In this document: positions 16,949 through 24,561 of the stretch, piece after piece
Layout of the letters: every line of letters begins with the position of its first letter
Position numbering within the stretch: position 1 is the first letter of the stretch
Source: Candidatus Obscuribacterales bacterium
GTDB taxonomy: Bacteria > Cyanobacteriota > Vampirovibrionia > Obscuribacterales > Obscuribacteraceae
Assembly: GCA_019750335.1 (NCBI GenBank)
Contig: JAIEOQ010000007.1
Span: 1-64,000 of the forward strand
DNA length: 64,000 nucleotides
Direction of reading: 5' to 3'
Notes under the pieces: model-generated
Told to the model about the DNA's origin: nothing
Database searches by the model: none
What the model saw: the letters and a program-made list of their open reading frames with translations, nothing else
Position numbers and translations under genes: made by a program

Positions 16949-17003
16949 AATTGACAAAAACAGAAAAAGCATCCTGATTTGCAAAACGCTTTTTCTGTCA
17001 ATT
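16949..17003. repeat. Imperfect inverted repeat
   Basis: AATTGACA-AAAA-CAGAAAAAGC at 16949-16970 pairs with GCTTTTTCTGTCAATT at 16988-17003, leaving one small bulge. It lies between convergent genes and is separate from the terminator at 16887. No T-run placement clearly makes it a second terminator. Confidence 0.5.
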
Positions 17004-17150
17004 CGGCCTTTGTTCAGACTAGGGAGGATACTTACTTATCCCGGGCGCAATTGAGTTGCGGCATGGTAACTTTCCTCTCTACTCAAGCACTTGTATGAGC
17101 AATGTGACGCCGGCTTGAATCGACACCGTATTGTCTTTTTAGCCCAAGGA

Positions 17151-18290
17151 TTAATCTTGGAACCAAAGCAATTCGCAACCAGAGGGCACATTTTTCGGCT
17201 TAATCAAGCTTTTATTGCAGCGTTCGACTCTCAGCAGAGTCAGGCTGTTGGGCAACGCCGGCAAGCTTTTCAAACCAGCCATTCCAAACAAACGCAAGTC
17301 CTTTAATCCAGAAGGAAGAACCGGCAATCCCGTCACTTTGTCACCGCCCCATAAGTAGAGGTACTCTAGACTTCCAGACAAAGCCGGCAAAGCAACCTGA
17401 TTTTTTTGTACACTCAAGCTCAAGTATTCAAGCTTGCTTGGCAGTGTTGATGGCAGAGCAAAAGCGTACCCTCCATGACAGGTAAGCGTTCGCAGATTTG
17501 CAGGCAACGGTGGCAGGACAGTGACTTTGCTTAGGTCACCACCGATCGTCAGGATCTGCAAGCTTGCTGGCCACGATGGCAAAGCAGTAAGATTGGCACA
17601 GCTTTCAATGCGCACCGCGGACATATCGTTTGGAAGCGCCGGCAAAGCAGTCAAAGCCGGCATATAATTAAGATGGAGAAAGTCTATTCTGTTGGGAAGG
17701 ACAGGCAGCGCCGTAATCTTCTCGCAGGATACGATTGCCAGAGTAATCAAATTGAGCGGCAAAGTTGGCAAGCTTGTGAGGTTATCACAGTCGGATACCA
17801 AAAGCACTTCCAAACTGTCCGGTAAGGCCGGCAACTGCGCGAACTGATGACCCCAGAGTATGCGCAGTTCTTTGAGTTTTTTCGGAAAAGCCGGCAACGC
17901 ATTCAGGCTTTTGCAGCCAGCAAGTTCCAGGGTTTCCAAATTACCCGGCAACACCGGCAATGACACCAGATCGTCGCACAACGACAAATCAAGCACTTTA
18001 AGACTCTTCGGCAAAGCCGGCAAGCTCTTTATCTTAGAAGAGGTTAAGTCGATGAGCTCGACGCCTTCAGGCACAGGCGGCAAGCTGCTGATACCGACTT
18101 CATTGAGCAAAAGCTTTTTGGCGCCTTGGGGAATGTACGGCAGACTCGTGATCTCGCTCCTGAATTTGAGATTGAGCGTGCCGTCAGCCTTAAGTTTCAA
18201 ATCTTCGGCATTGGCTTCCCGTGCCTGAGAAGGCGCATAGCAAAAAACCAACAGAATAAACAGCGCAACAAACATGGACTTAGTTCGCAT
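17151..18290 (-). CDS. Secreted leucine-rich-repeat protein
   Basis: A 379-residue protein with a signal peptide (MRTKSMFVALFILLVFCYAPS, cleavage near SQA-RE). About fourteen LRR units of ~20-22 residues follow, of the pattern LPxLPxxLxxLxLxxCxxL. This short bacterial LRR type is also used by IpaH/YopM effectors, but no catalytic C-terminal domain is present and the protein ends GCELLWFQD. Probably an extracellular or surface interaction protein. It is paralogous along its whole length to the next gene (18581-19708), with matching signal region, KLKADGTLNLKF start and C-terminus. Confidence 0.85.
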   Translation of the reverse strand: MRTKSMFVALFILLVFCYAPSQAREANAEDLKLKADGTLNLKFRSEITSLPYIPQGAKKLLLNEVGISSLPPVPEGVELIDLTSSKIKSLPALPKSLKVLDLSLCDDLVSLPVLPGNLETLELAGCKSLNALPAFPKKLKELRILWGHQFAQLPALPDSLEVLLVSDCDNLTSLPTLPLNLITLAIVSCEKITALPVLPNRIDFLHLNYMPALTALPALPNDMSAVRIESCANLTALPSWPASLQILTIGGDLSKVTVLPPLPANLRTLTCHGGYAFALPSTLPSKLEYLSLSVQKNQVALPALSGSLEYLYLWGGDKVTGLPVLPSGLKDLRLFGMAGLKSLPALPNSLTLLRVERCNKSLIKPKNVPSGCELLWFQD

Positions 18291-18530
18291 GAGTAACTCT
18301 AAACTTTTTCAAGGGAAGAATAGACAGTACTTAACGCCGGGAAAAAATTTTCCGACTTAAGAACTGACTCTCCCCTCTCGAACCTGACGTCTTCACCAGC
18401 CTAACAATTAGCTGCTTGAGTTGTGAATACGCCTGTATCTCTCCTGCAAGAGACGAAAAATGCAATTAAACTAGATAAAAGAAACAACCAAAAGCGTGGA
18501 ATCTTGATTATCATCATCTTGCTTCATAAA

Positions 18531-18562
18531 AGATGCGGCGCTGGCTTGAGTCAACGCCGCAG
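18531..18562 (-). terminator. Terminator-like hairpin after the second LRR gene
   Basis: On the minus strand TGCGGCG and CGCCGCA pair across a 14-base loop and are followed by TCTTTT. It lies about 20 bp past the LRR stop at 18581. A related but weaker hairpin follows the first LRR gene near 17105. Confidence 0.6.
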
Positions 18563-18580
18563 TGCCTCTAAAGACTGCTC

Positions 18581-19708
18581 TTAATCCTGCAGCAACCAGA
18601 GCACTTCGCAACGCGGCGGGGTCTGCGGCCGCATGGTCAACCCTTTGCAGTCGTACATTCTCAGCTCGATCAAACTGGACGGCATCGCCGGCAAATTTGT
18701 CAATCCGCCTAGCCCGGCTAAATTGAGACGCTCCAGACCAGCCGGAAGAGCCGGCAAAGCCGTGATGCCATTGCACTGATAGACAGTCAACATTTTTAAA
18801 CTGCCGGGTAGTACTGGCAGGGTTTGCAAATTTTTCAAGTTATACAAACTCAAATTCACAAGTTTGCTTGGCAGTGCCGGTAAAGCAAAAGAGCAGTCAT
18901 CGATAATCAATGATCGCAGACCAGCCGGTAAGGCCGGCAAAGCCGTAAACCTGCCTTTATGCACATACAGCGTTTCCACACTGGGCGGCATTGGCGGCAA
19001 AGCGGTTAACTTGGTACAGCTCAAAAGGCGTACCGTAGTGATACCATTCGGCAGCGCAGGCACGGCTGTCAAAGTCGGCATGTCGTCCAAGTTGAGATAT
19101 TTGAGCTTCCCGTGGAAACCCGGCAAGACCGTGAGTTTATAACAACTGTCAATTCCCAGAGTGTCCAAATTTGCCGGAAAAGCTGACAAACCGCTGAGAT
19201 TGGGACAGCGATCGATCAACAGCCCTTCTATATTGTCTGGCAAAACAGGGAATTGCGTAAATTCACACTCCCTAATATCCAACTGTTTAAGTTTGTTCGG
19301 CAATGCCGGCAAAGTTTTCAGCTTTTTGCAAGCTAAAAGGTACAGATGACTCAAGTTAGGCGGCAGCGCCGGCAATGAAACAAGATCTTTGCAAGGCTGC
19401 AAATAAAGCTGTTTCAGACTGTTCGGCAATGCCGGCAAAGTTTTCACGTCGGAAAAACTCAGCTCAATGAACTCGATCCCTTCAGGCAGCGCCGGCAAAG
19501 TTGTAATACCAACTCTGTAAAGCACAAGTCTTTTCGTACCTTTTGGGACATACGGCAGGTTGGTGATATCACTCTTGTAGCTGAGATCGAGGGTGCCGTC
19601 GGCCGTAAGTTTCAAGTCATTGTCATCGGCGTCTCGAGCCAAAGCCGGTGTCGGACCGCTAATCATAAAAACAAGAAGTAACGCGACAATCAGGATGAAG
19701 GATTTCAT
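18581..19708 (-). CDS. Secreted leucine-rich-repeat protein, paralogue
   Basis: A 375-residue protein with a signal peptide (MKSFILIVALLLVFMISGPT, cleavage near ALA-RD) and about fourteen LPxLP-type LRR units, ending PPRCEVLWLLQD. It aligns collinearly with the downstream 379-residue paralogue: the N-terminal DLKLTADGTLDLSYKSDITN matches DLKLKADGTLNLKFRSEITS. Repeat interiors have diverged, consistent with changed ligand specificity. No catalytic domain. A tandem duplicate that likely acts outside the cell. Confidence 0.85.
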   Translation of the reverse strand: MKSFILIVALLLVFMISGPTPALARDADDNDLKLTADGTLDLSYKSDITNLPYVPKGTKRLVLYRVGITTLPALPEGIEFIELSFSDVKTLPALPNSLKQLYLQPCKDLVSLPALPPNLSHLYLLACKKLKTLPALPNKLKQLDIRECEFTQFPVLPDNIEGLLIDRCPNLSGLSAFPANLDTLGIDSCYKLTVLPGFHGKLKYLNLDDMPTLTAVPALPNGITTVRLLSCTKLTALPPMPPSVETLYVHKGRFTALPALPAGLRSLIIDDCSFALPALPSKLVNLSLYNLKNLQTLPVLPGSLKMLTVYQCNGITALPALPAGLERLNLAGLGGLTNLPAMPSSLIELRMYDCKGLTMRPQTPPRCEVLWLLQD

Positions 19709-19885
19709 TGTTTATTTCCTGATTCAGATTTCATTCCAACCTACTTCTCGTTCAGAGTCGCAAGAATGAAATTACTTATCCTTGATTTCTCGGCTCATGG
19801 AATTCCTTACTTTCTATCCAAACTCTGGGACTGGCGACAGCGCGCCGGTTTTGGATCAACGCACTGTCGCCTCAAAATTGGCATC

Positions 19886-19960
19886 CTAGTCTTGATACCA
19901 CAATAATTCGCAACGCGGCTGGACTTGCGGCCGCACAGCCAAACTTTGACAGCGTTCAAT
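19886..19960 (-). pseudogene. 3' remnant of a third LRR paralogue
   Basis: The minus frame ending in TAG at 19886-19888 reads IERCQSLAVRPQ and then PRCELLWYQD, matching the C-termini of the two LRR genes (YDCKGLTMRPQ ... PRCEVLWLLQD). Only about 24 codons remain; upstream lies the stop of the 372-residue gene (19973). A hairpin with GGCGACAG arms (19843-19882) follows it, in the position of the other copies' terminators. The rest of the gene has been deleted or replaced. Confidence 0.8.
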
Positions 19961-19972
19961 CTCCTTTATTGT

Positions 19973-21091
19973 TTATTGAGCGGTGTCGGAATCGCCGATA
20001 CCACGCACCGGAAAAGGAACCTCTTGGTTGAAGATTGTCATCAGACCTTGCATTGAGCGGCTTTCGCCAATGATATTGCCAATGCGTTTCAAAAGAACTA
20101 CCGCTTTACGGTTCAGAATCTCAGCAAAAATAAAGTTGTTGGTCAAAATGTTGACCGATTTTTTGTCGCTTTCAGCTGGCTGTCTTTCTTTCGCTCCAGC
20201 GAAATGCCACTGTTTTGTGTACAAGTCTTTGGACGCCGCCTGGATTTCCGGCTCCATGAGCACGAGCTCCAGCTCAAGAGAAGCAATGTTGCTTTGAGCC
20301 ACAGACAGCTCGCTCAACAAGCGATAATAAACTTCATCATCGTTTGTTTTACGAGCCTCATCCATCCGCGGCCAATATTTACGTCGATCGAGGCTCTGAG
20401 TGAGCTGCTGAATATCCGTCGATTGACTGAAAAATTTATTGAGCAACGTTTGCATCGCTTTTACTGACTCGCTCAACTTTCGGCCATCCGGAGTGTTCAT
20501 CGTCCAGTGCCCGTTAATCGAAGGCAGATAAGCGAGCTCGTATTGAAGCTGATTTGCATCAGCTTCTCTCACTGCTCCTTCCAGCGCCTCACAGCGTAAA
20601 ACCGAAAAATATTTGCCGAGATTGATGATGCCTAAGCCGTTGGTAACATCTTCCTCAACCGTGGAGCGCACACGCGCCTGCAAAGAATGTAGTTGACGGT
20701 ACAAGGCTTCCAGCAGAATCCAATTGTTCATACCGACATTTCGCCTGGAAGCCAGACGAATACCCGGTATATTACGTCCTAAAGCGTCGCGCGACAAAGC
20801 AAGACTACTGAGATGTTCCGCTGCCTGGCTATCAGCTTCTTGCAAAGCCAAACGCACGCTTGTTAAGGCCAAGGAAACATAATTCCGTTCATTGGCGCCT
20901 GCATTTCCTCTTTGCGCCTCTTGAATCTGCCAGTATTGCTTGTCATTAAAGCGCGCTTTATGACTGCAATACAGCTGCAAAAGCCTATTGCATTCTTGAA
21001 CGAAAGCTTGCGTTCGGCTATATGCCTCCTCCGCCGGTTGAAATACTCCGCCGTCTTCGTACGAGCCGTCTTTGATGATCTGAAATTTCAT
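19973..21091 (-). CDS. Hypothetical helical protein, 372 aa
   Basis: Soluble, largely helical protein without signal peptide. It is rich in Gln, Glu, Arg and Leu, with coiled-coil-like stretches (SIASLELELVLMEPEIQ) and a C-terminal NNFIFAEILNRKAVVLLKRI. No domain recognised. ATG at 21091 is preceded by a purine-rich GAGAAAAAAG. It lies downstream of a structured 171-bp leader and immediately upstream of the LRR remnant, which its arrival may have truncated. Confidence 0.7.
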   Translation of the reverse strand: MKFQIIKDGSYEDGGVFQPAEEAYSRTQAFVQECNRLLQLYCSHKARFNDKQYWQIQEAQRGNAGANERNYVSLALTSVRLALQEADSQAAEHLSSLALSRDALGRNIPGIRLASRRNVGMNNWILLEALYRQLHSLQARVRSTVEEDVTNGLGIINLGKYFSVLRCEALEGAVREADANQLQYELAYLPSINGHWTMNTPDGRKLSESVKAMQTLLNKFFSQSTDIQQLTQSLDRRKYWPRMDEARKTNDDEVYYRLLSELSVAQSNIASLELELVLMEPEIQAASKDLYTKQWHFAGAKERQPAESDKKSVNILTNNFIFAEILNRKAVVLLKRIGNIIGESRSMQGLMTIFNQEVPFPVRGIGDSDTAQ

Positions 21092-21106
21092 ACTTTTTTC
21101 TCATCG

Positions 21107-21222
21107 CTCAAGCAGTTGATTGAGATACAAACGCCAGGCTTGAGCAGCGGCGCAGGTATCTTTGCCGTGGCAAGCGCCGACAGATGTAGGCTGAGTAACC
21201 TACAAAGCGACGCATGCCACGG
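21107..21222 (-). ncRNA. Structured leader or intergenic RNA candidate
   Basis: In the gap between two minus genes, CCGTGGCA (21165-21172) pairs with TGCCACGG (21215-21222) and encloses a GCG/CGC pairing and a perfect inner hairpin (TGTAGG 21185-21190 with CCTACA 21199-21204). A further stem pairs CTCAAGC (21107-21113) with GCTTGAG (21138-21144). The two-stem layout just before the 372-residue gene suggests a cis-acting RNA. I do not recognise a known riboswitch class. Confidence 0.4.
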
Positions 21223-21262
21223 GTTTGTGAAGTCGGTTCTTGATTTTTTAGGCCACCAAGGC

Positions 21263-21799
21263 TTACTCGACAGCCAGCACGATGCCGTTGTCGTAACGCT
21301 TGCGGCCTAAGTAGAGGTGTTCACGCTTGCCGATAAACTCTTTGGCCTTGTCCGTCCATGGGAACCAGTCGGCGACCATGTAGAAGCTGCCGTAGCGCCC
21401 TTGATGCAAGGGACCGCAAGGAGTGTGTCCGGGACCGCGCAGGATACCAGGCGATTCCTTAGGATAGCTCTGCAGCCAGTCCAAGAAATTCTGGTGCCAG
21501 TTCAGTCTAATCGGGCCAAAGCTGGTAACGGCATTAAGCGCTTTCGGGTCCGGCGCTGCCGGCATCATAGCCATCACCGCTTGGTCCTCGCCAAAGGCTG
21601 GTCCAAGGAAGTAATAGTTACGCCCGCCAGCCAACGATTGAGCGGCAGCGGTATCATCGGTCCAAGCATGGGGCACGGCCCAAAATTCGAACATGTCGGA
21701 GGTCAAAGTCAGAGGGGAAATGGCTTCAAAATGAGCATGCAGCCAAGCCACGAAATCTTCGGGCATGACACTCTTGCTCGTACCAAGGAATCTAGGCAT
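21263..21799 (-). CDS. Hypothetical protein, 178 aa
   Basis: Soluble, aromatic-rich protein (many Trp, Phe and Tyr: HFEAISPLTL, YGSFYMVADWFPWTDKAKEF). No signal peptide and no recognised family. G/C-ending codons dominate, as in the neighbouring 483-residue gene. It follows the 145-residue gene by 47 bp in the same direction and may be co-transcribed with it. Confidence 0.7.
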   Translation of the reverse strand: MPRFLGTSKSVMPEDFVAWLHAHFEAISPLTLTSDMFEFWAVPHAWTDDTAAAQSLAGGRNYYFLGPAFGEDQAVMAMMPAAPDPKALNAVTSFGPIRLNWHQNFLDWLQSYPKESPGILRGPGHTPCGPLHQGRYGSFYMVADWFPWTDKAKEFIGKREHLYLGRKRYDNGIVLAVE

Positions 21800-21846
21800 A
21801 TGAATACCTGTTGTTTTGGCTTGTTGTGTCGGTCGAAAAAAGCAGG

Positions 21847-22284
21847 TTACTTACGGCTTTCGGCAAGCCTTTCGGTCAAAAGGGCGATACAACCGACCAC
21901 CAGCTCACCGGCCATTTTATTCAAACGCAAAGAATCAGAAGCACCTATACCCAAATGATCCCAAACACAGTACAACTCAGTGTGCGGACGACCTGCCACC
22001 GGGCAAAACACGCGCAGAAGGCAGGCAAACGCAAAAGAGACCGGCTCTCCGTTTGCATAAGTCGCCGTGGGCATAATTGAAAGCTCGCACGCCAAAATAG
22101 CGTCGACATTCTTTTGCGGATCGTCAGGAGCCGCAAAATTGCTTTTCGCCAAAACCCCAGAGATCTTTTCTTTCAAGTCTTCAAGGTTGAAAGCATCGGC
22201 ATGACGCGAGATTTTAAGCTGTATACGAAAGGAGTTGAGCGTTTTAAGAACATCTAGCGGCGGATAGGATTGAGACGCAGACAT
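21847..22284 (-). CDS. Hypothetical protein, 145 aa
   Basis: The start at 22284 (MSASQSYPPL) has a GGAG ribosome site and is preferred over the ATG at 22320, which overlaps the spacer of the upstream gene. Small mixed alpha/beta protein with VLKTLNSFRIQLKISRHADA and a Cys-containing middle (AFACLLRVFCPVAG). No known family. Part of the 24160-21263 minus-strand run. Confidence 0.65.
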   Translation of the reverse strand: MSASQSYPPLDVLKTLNSFRIQLKISRHADAFNLEDLKEKISGVLAKSNFAAPDDPQKNVDAILACELSIMPTATYANGEPVSFAFACLLRVFCPVAGRPHTELYCVWDHLGIGASDSLRLNKMAGELVVGCIALLTERLAESRK

Positions 22285-22329
22285 AACGACACTCCGGACC
22301 AGACAGTTAACCAGTCGCAAAAAGAAATC

Positions 22330-23781
22330 CTACATCGGCTCCTTCACCACGTGCCAATGCGGGAAAATCGCTTGAACAAGCGCGGCGGCGGCATCAGCAT
22401 CAGCTTCTTCGGGACGGTAAGTCCCCGAATTCCGGTTCAGATAAACCGTGGAGCTGACCATCTTCCAAGCTTCTCCGGCAAAGAAAACATAATAGTCGTA
22501 CCCGGACATAAGCACATGCTTGCTCATGATCCAGTCGACAAGCTTAAGCCCGACAGTCGTGCGCGCCAGGATAATCCGCGTACCAACGCATTGTCCGTTC
22601 TTGTACAAACCGGCAATCACCATGTTGTACTTGTTCGGATTTTCTTCGCTATGGGTGCGCATCATGTCGTAGATGTCACGCTCACTGCGCGTACCTAGAT
22701 TATCGTAACGCGGAGCAAGCACACGACGGATCAGCCAGATTACCGGGCGCGAAAAAAGAATCCATTTTTTCAAACGCGTAGCTACGCTCGGATTAGCTTG
22801 TGGAAATGGCTGCAGCGTCTTACTGAAATAGTCCGTAGCTTTGATCCCTTCAACTTGCGCTTCAAACAAGGTGTGGGGTCCCCAGAACAAGCGCAAGAAC
22901 ATGCCGGTGAACGAGGCCGCCGAAACACGAACATTGATGTCTGCGCAATAATCCAGCTCTTCAGGCAGCGCCGGAGCTACCGGTGCATTGCGACGTTCTT
23001 CCCGGGCGGGAGACAAACTGCTTTTGACAGCTCCATACAAACGTCCTGGGGCATTGAGAACGGCGCCAAGCACTGACCAGAACTTGCTCTTCTTTGCTTT
23101 TTCCTGCACAGCCCGATCACCATGGCGGCAGAAGGTGAAAAGCTCAGCTTTGATGATGCCCCAGGTGTAGTTTTCCGTGCGCACAGGCGAAGTACGCAGC
23201 ACTTCGAACTCTACCGGTTTGCCCTCGAAAAGCAAACCGCCGTAAAGCAGCACTTTCATCATGGTGTAAGGCAAATAAACACTGTCCAACGATTTCGTGC
23301 TGTTGGCGAAAGTGAAGCCGGCATCTTTCATGACGCTCAGGACAGCGTTAACGCATGTCCAATATTTATTGCCATGATGGATTTTCATTGCTTCGCGGAT
23401 CTTTTCGGCAGCGTGGGGCGGCAGATTCTTGAAACGAACAAGAATGCCCGACTGCACGAAATCGCGGGTTTCCTCAATTACCGACGGCGCGCGACGCAAA
23501 GACTTACCGGCAAACTTCTGGTAACCGCCTTCGCCGTTAGGCACCACCAAATAAGCGTTAGGAGTGCCGAAACCCACAAAGATTTCGTCGCGTCCTGTGA
23601 AAACATCAGGGATGCGAAAAACTTTCAAATCCTTGACCGCCCGCTCACGCACCGTCGCGTCGATCACCTGAACATGCAGGTTACGGAACAATGGCTCCGG
23701 GCGGCATTCGAAACGTGAGGTATAACCGGCATCAGCACTCATACGCGGAGCGACAGGGCGAGCGGCAGCTTGAGTTGTCAT
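22330..23781 (-). CDS. Hypothetical protein, 483 aa
   Basis: ATG at 23781 has a strong GGAGAG site; the ATG at 23847 overlaps the upstream gene and is rejected. The N-terminal half has a compact segment KYWTCVNAVLSVMKDAGF, whose Cys following Trp-Thr is reminiscent of the nucleophile region of NlpC/P60-type amidases, but I see no convincing His partner. The middle (about 255-275) is a basic Pro/Ala-rich linker; the C-terminal part includes a hydrophobic WILFSRPVIWLIRRVL stretch. No signal peptide. Function unknown. Confidence 0.65.
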   Translation of the reverse strand: MTTQAAARPVAPRMSADAGYTSRFECRPEPLFRNLHVQVIDATVRERAVKDLKVFRIPDVFTGRDEIFVGFGTPNAYLVVPNGEGGYQKFAGKSLRRAPSVIEETRDFVQSGILVRFKNLPPHAAEKIREAMKIHHGNKYWTCVNAVLSVMKDAGFTFANSTKSLDSVYLPYTMMKVLLYGGLLFEGKPVEFEVLRTSPVRTENYTWGIIKAELFTFCRHGDRAVQEKAKKSKFWSVLGAVLNAPGRLYGAVKSSLSPAREERRNAPVAPALPEELDYCADINVRVSAASFTGMFLRLFWGPHTLFEAQVEGIKATDYFSKTLQPFPQANPSVATRLKKWILFSRPVIWLIRRVLAPRYDNLGTRSERDIYDMMRTHSEENPNKYNMVIAGLYKNGQCVGTRIILARTTVGLKLVDWIMSKHVLMSGYDYYVFFAGEAWKMVSSTVYLNRNSGTYRPEEADADAAAALVQAIFPHWHVVKEPM

Positions 23782-23812
23782 CAATTCTCTCCGTAGTAAA
23801 CAACGATGATCA

Positions 23813-24160
23813 TTAACGGTTGTGAGAAGGGTTGTAACCGTCGCCAATTAAGTAGGTCTTGCCCAGCAAAGCCAGAGCAAAAATAACCGCCCCAACAAGC
23901 GGTGCCCCTTCAAACGCAGGATAAAGAAGTCCGGCTGCGGCTAAGCCACCAGCAGCAACAAAGTCGACAAAAGAAAAAATCAGCCAACAAAAGTAGGCTC
24001 GCCGCAAATTGCTTTCAGCGTAATAAGCCAGAGCGTAGCGCGCAAGCGGATAAATGACGACACCAAAAAAGGGACCGCCATCGAAGTCCGGACGCATAAA
24101 GCCAAGAGCGAGCAAAGACGCTAGGACAACAGCGTCGATAGCGTGAAAGACCCAGTTCAT
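23813..24160 (-). CDS. Small multi-pass membrane protein
   Basis: A 115-residue protein with three to four membrane segments (about 4-22, 30-46, 58-80 and 88-105). Two similar halves are visible: LGFMRPDFDGGPFFGVVIY and AGLLYPAFEGAPLVGAVIF, so it looks like an internal duplication. No family recognised. First gene of the 24160-21263 ORFan run. Confidence 0.7.
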   Translation of the reverse strand: MNWVFHAIDAVVLASLLALGFMRPDFDGGPFFGVVIYPLARYALAYYAESNLRRAYFCWLIFSFVDFVAAGGLAAAGLLYPAFEGAPLVGAVIFALALLGKTYLIGDGYNPSHNR

Positions 24161-24522
24161 CGGTGAAACTTCCTAGGAACTTCAGACAAGAACGAGAAAA
24201 ACGGAGTAAACCCTCAACTCTCAAAGCAAGAGCGGGGTGGAAAGGCTGAAACCTAACTAGCTGACTTATTTAGTTGCTGAACTATGCCTAAGAATCAAAG
24301 AGAAGGGAATAACAGAAAGACTTTAACAGGAAGTCATGATGTCAAATCAATGCTCTGGTGGCTATTAAGACCGTATGTGTTGCTAAATCAGTGCTAAAGA
24401 GAAATCTTTTGGGGGCAGAAGAAGCCCTAAGCAGACTCTTTCTGCTTAGTAATAGTTTTATTTAAAGACATGAGGAGAGGTTTAGTTTGCTTTGCCCAGC
24501 TCGCGCTAGCGCAATTTGAGGC
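24161..24522. other. Intergenic region before clpC terminator
   Basis: About 360 bp between the ORFan run and the clpC terminator. It should contain the promoter of the ORFan run. I see no gene, strong hairpin or known RNA in it. Confidence 0.4.
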
Positions 24523-24552
24523 AAAAAAAAGGGCGGTTACCCGCCCTTTTTC
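24523..24552 (-). terminator. clpC terminator
   Basis: GGGCGG (24531-24536) and CCGCCC (24541-24546) flank a four-base loop, with A-run and T-run on the two sides, so it could act on both strands. It lies 16 bp past the clpC stop. Confidence 0.9.
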
Positions 24553-24561
24553 TTTTAGCTT

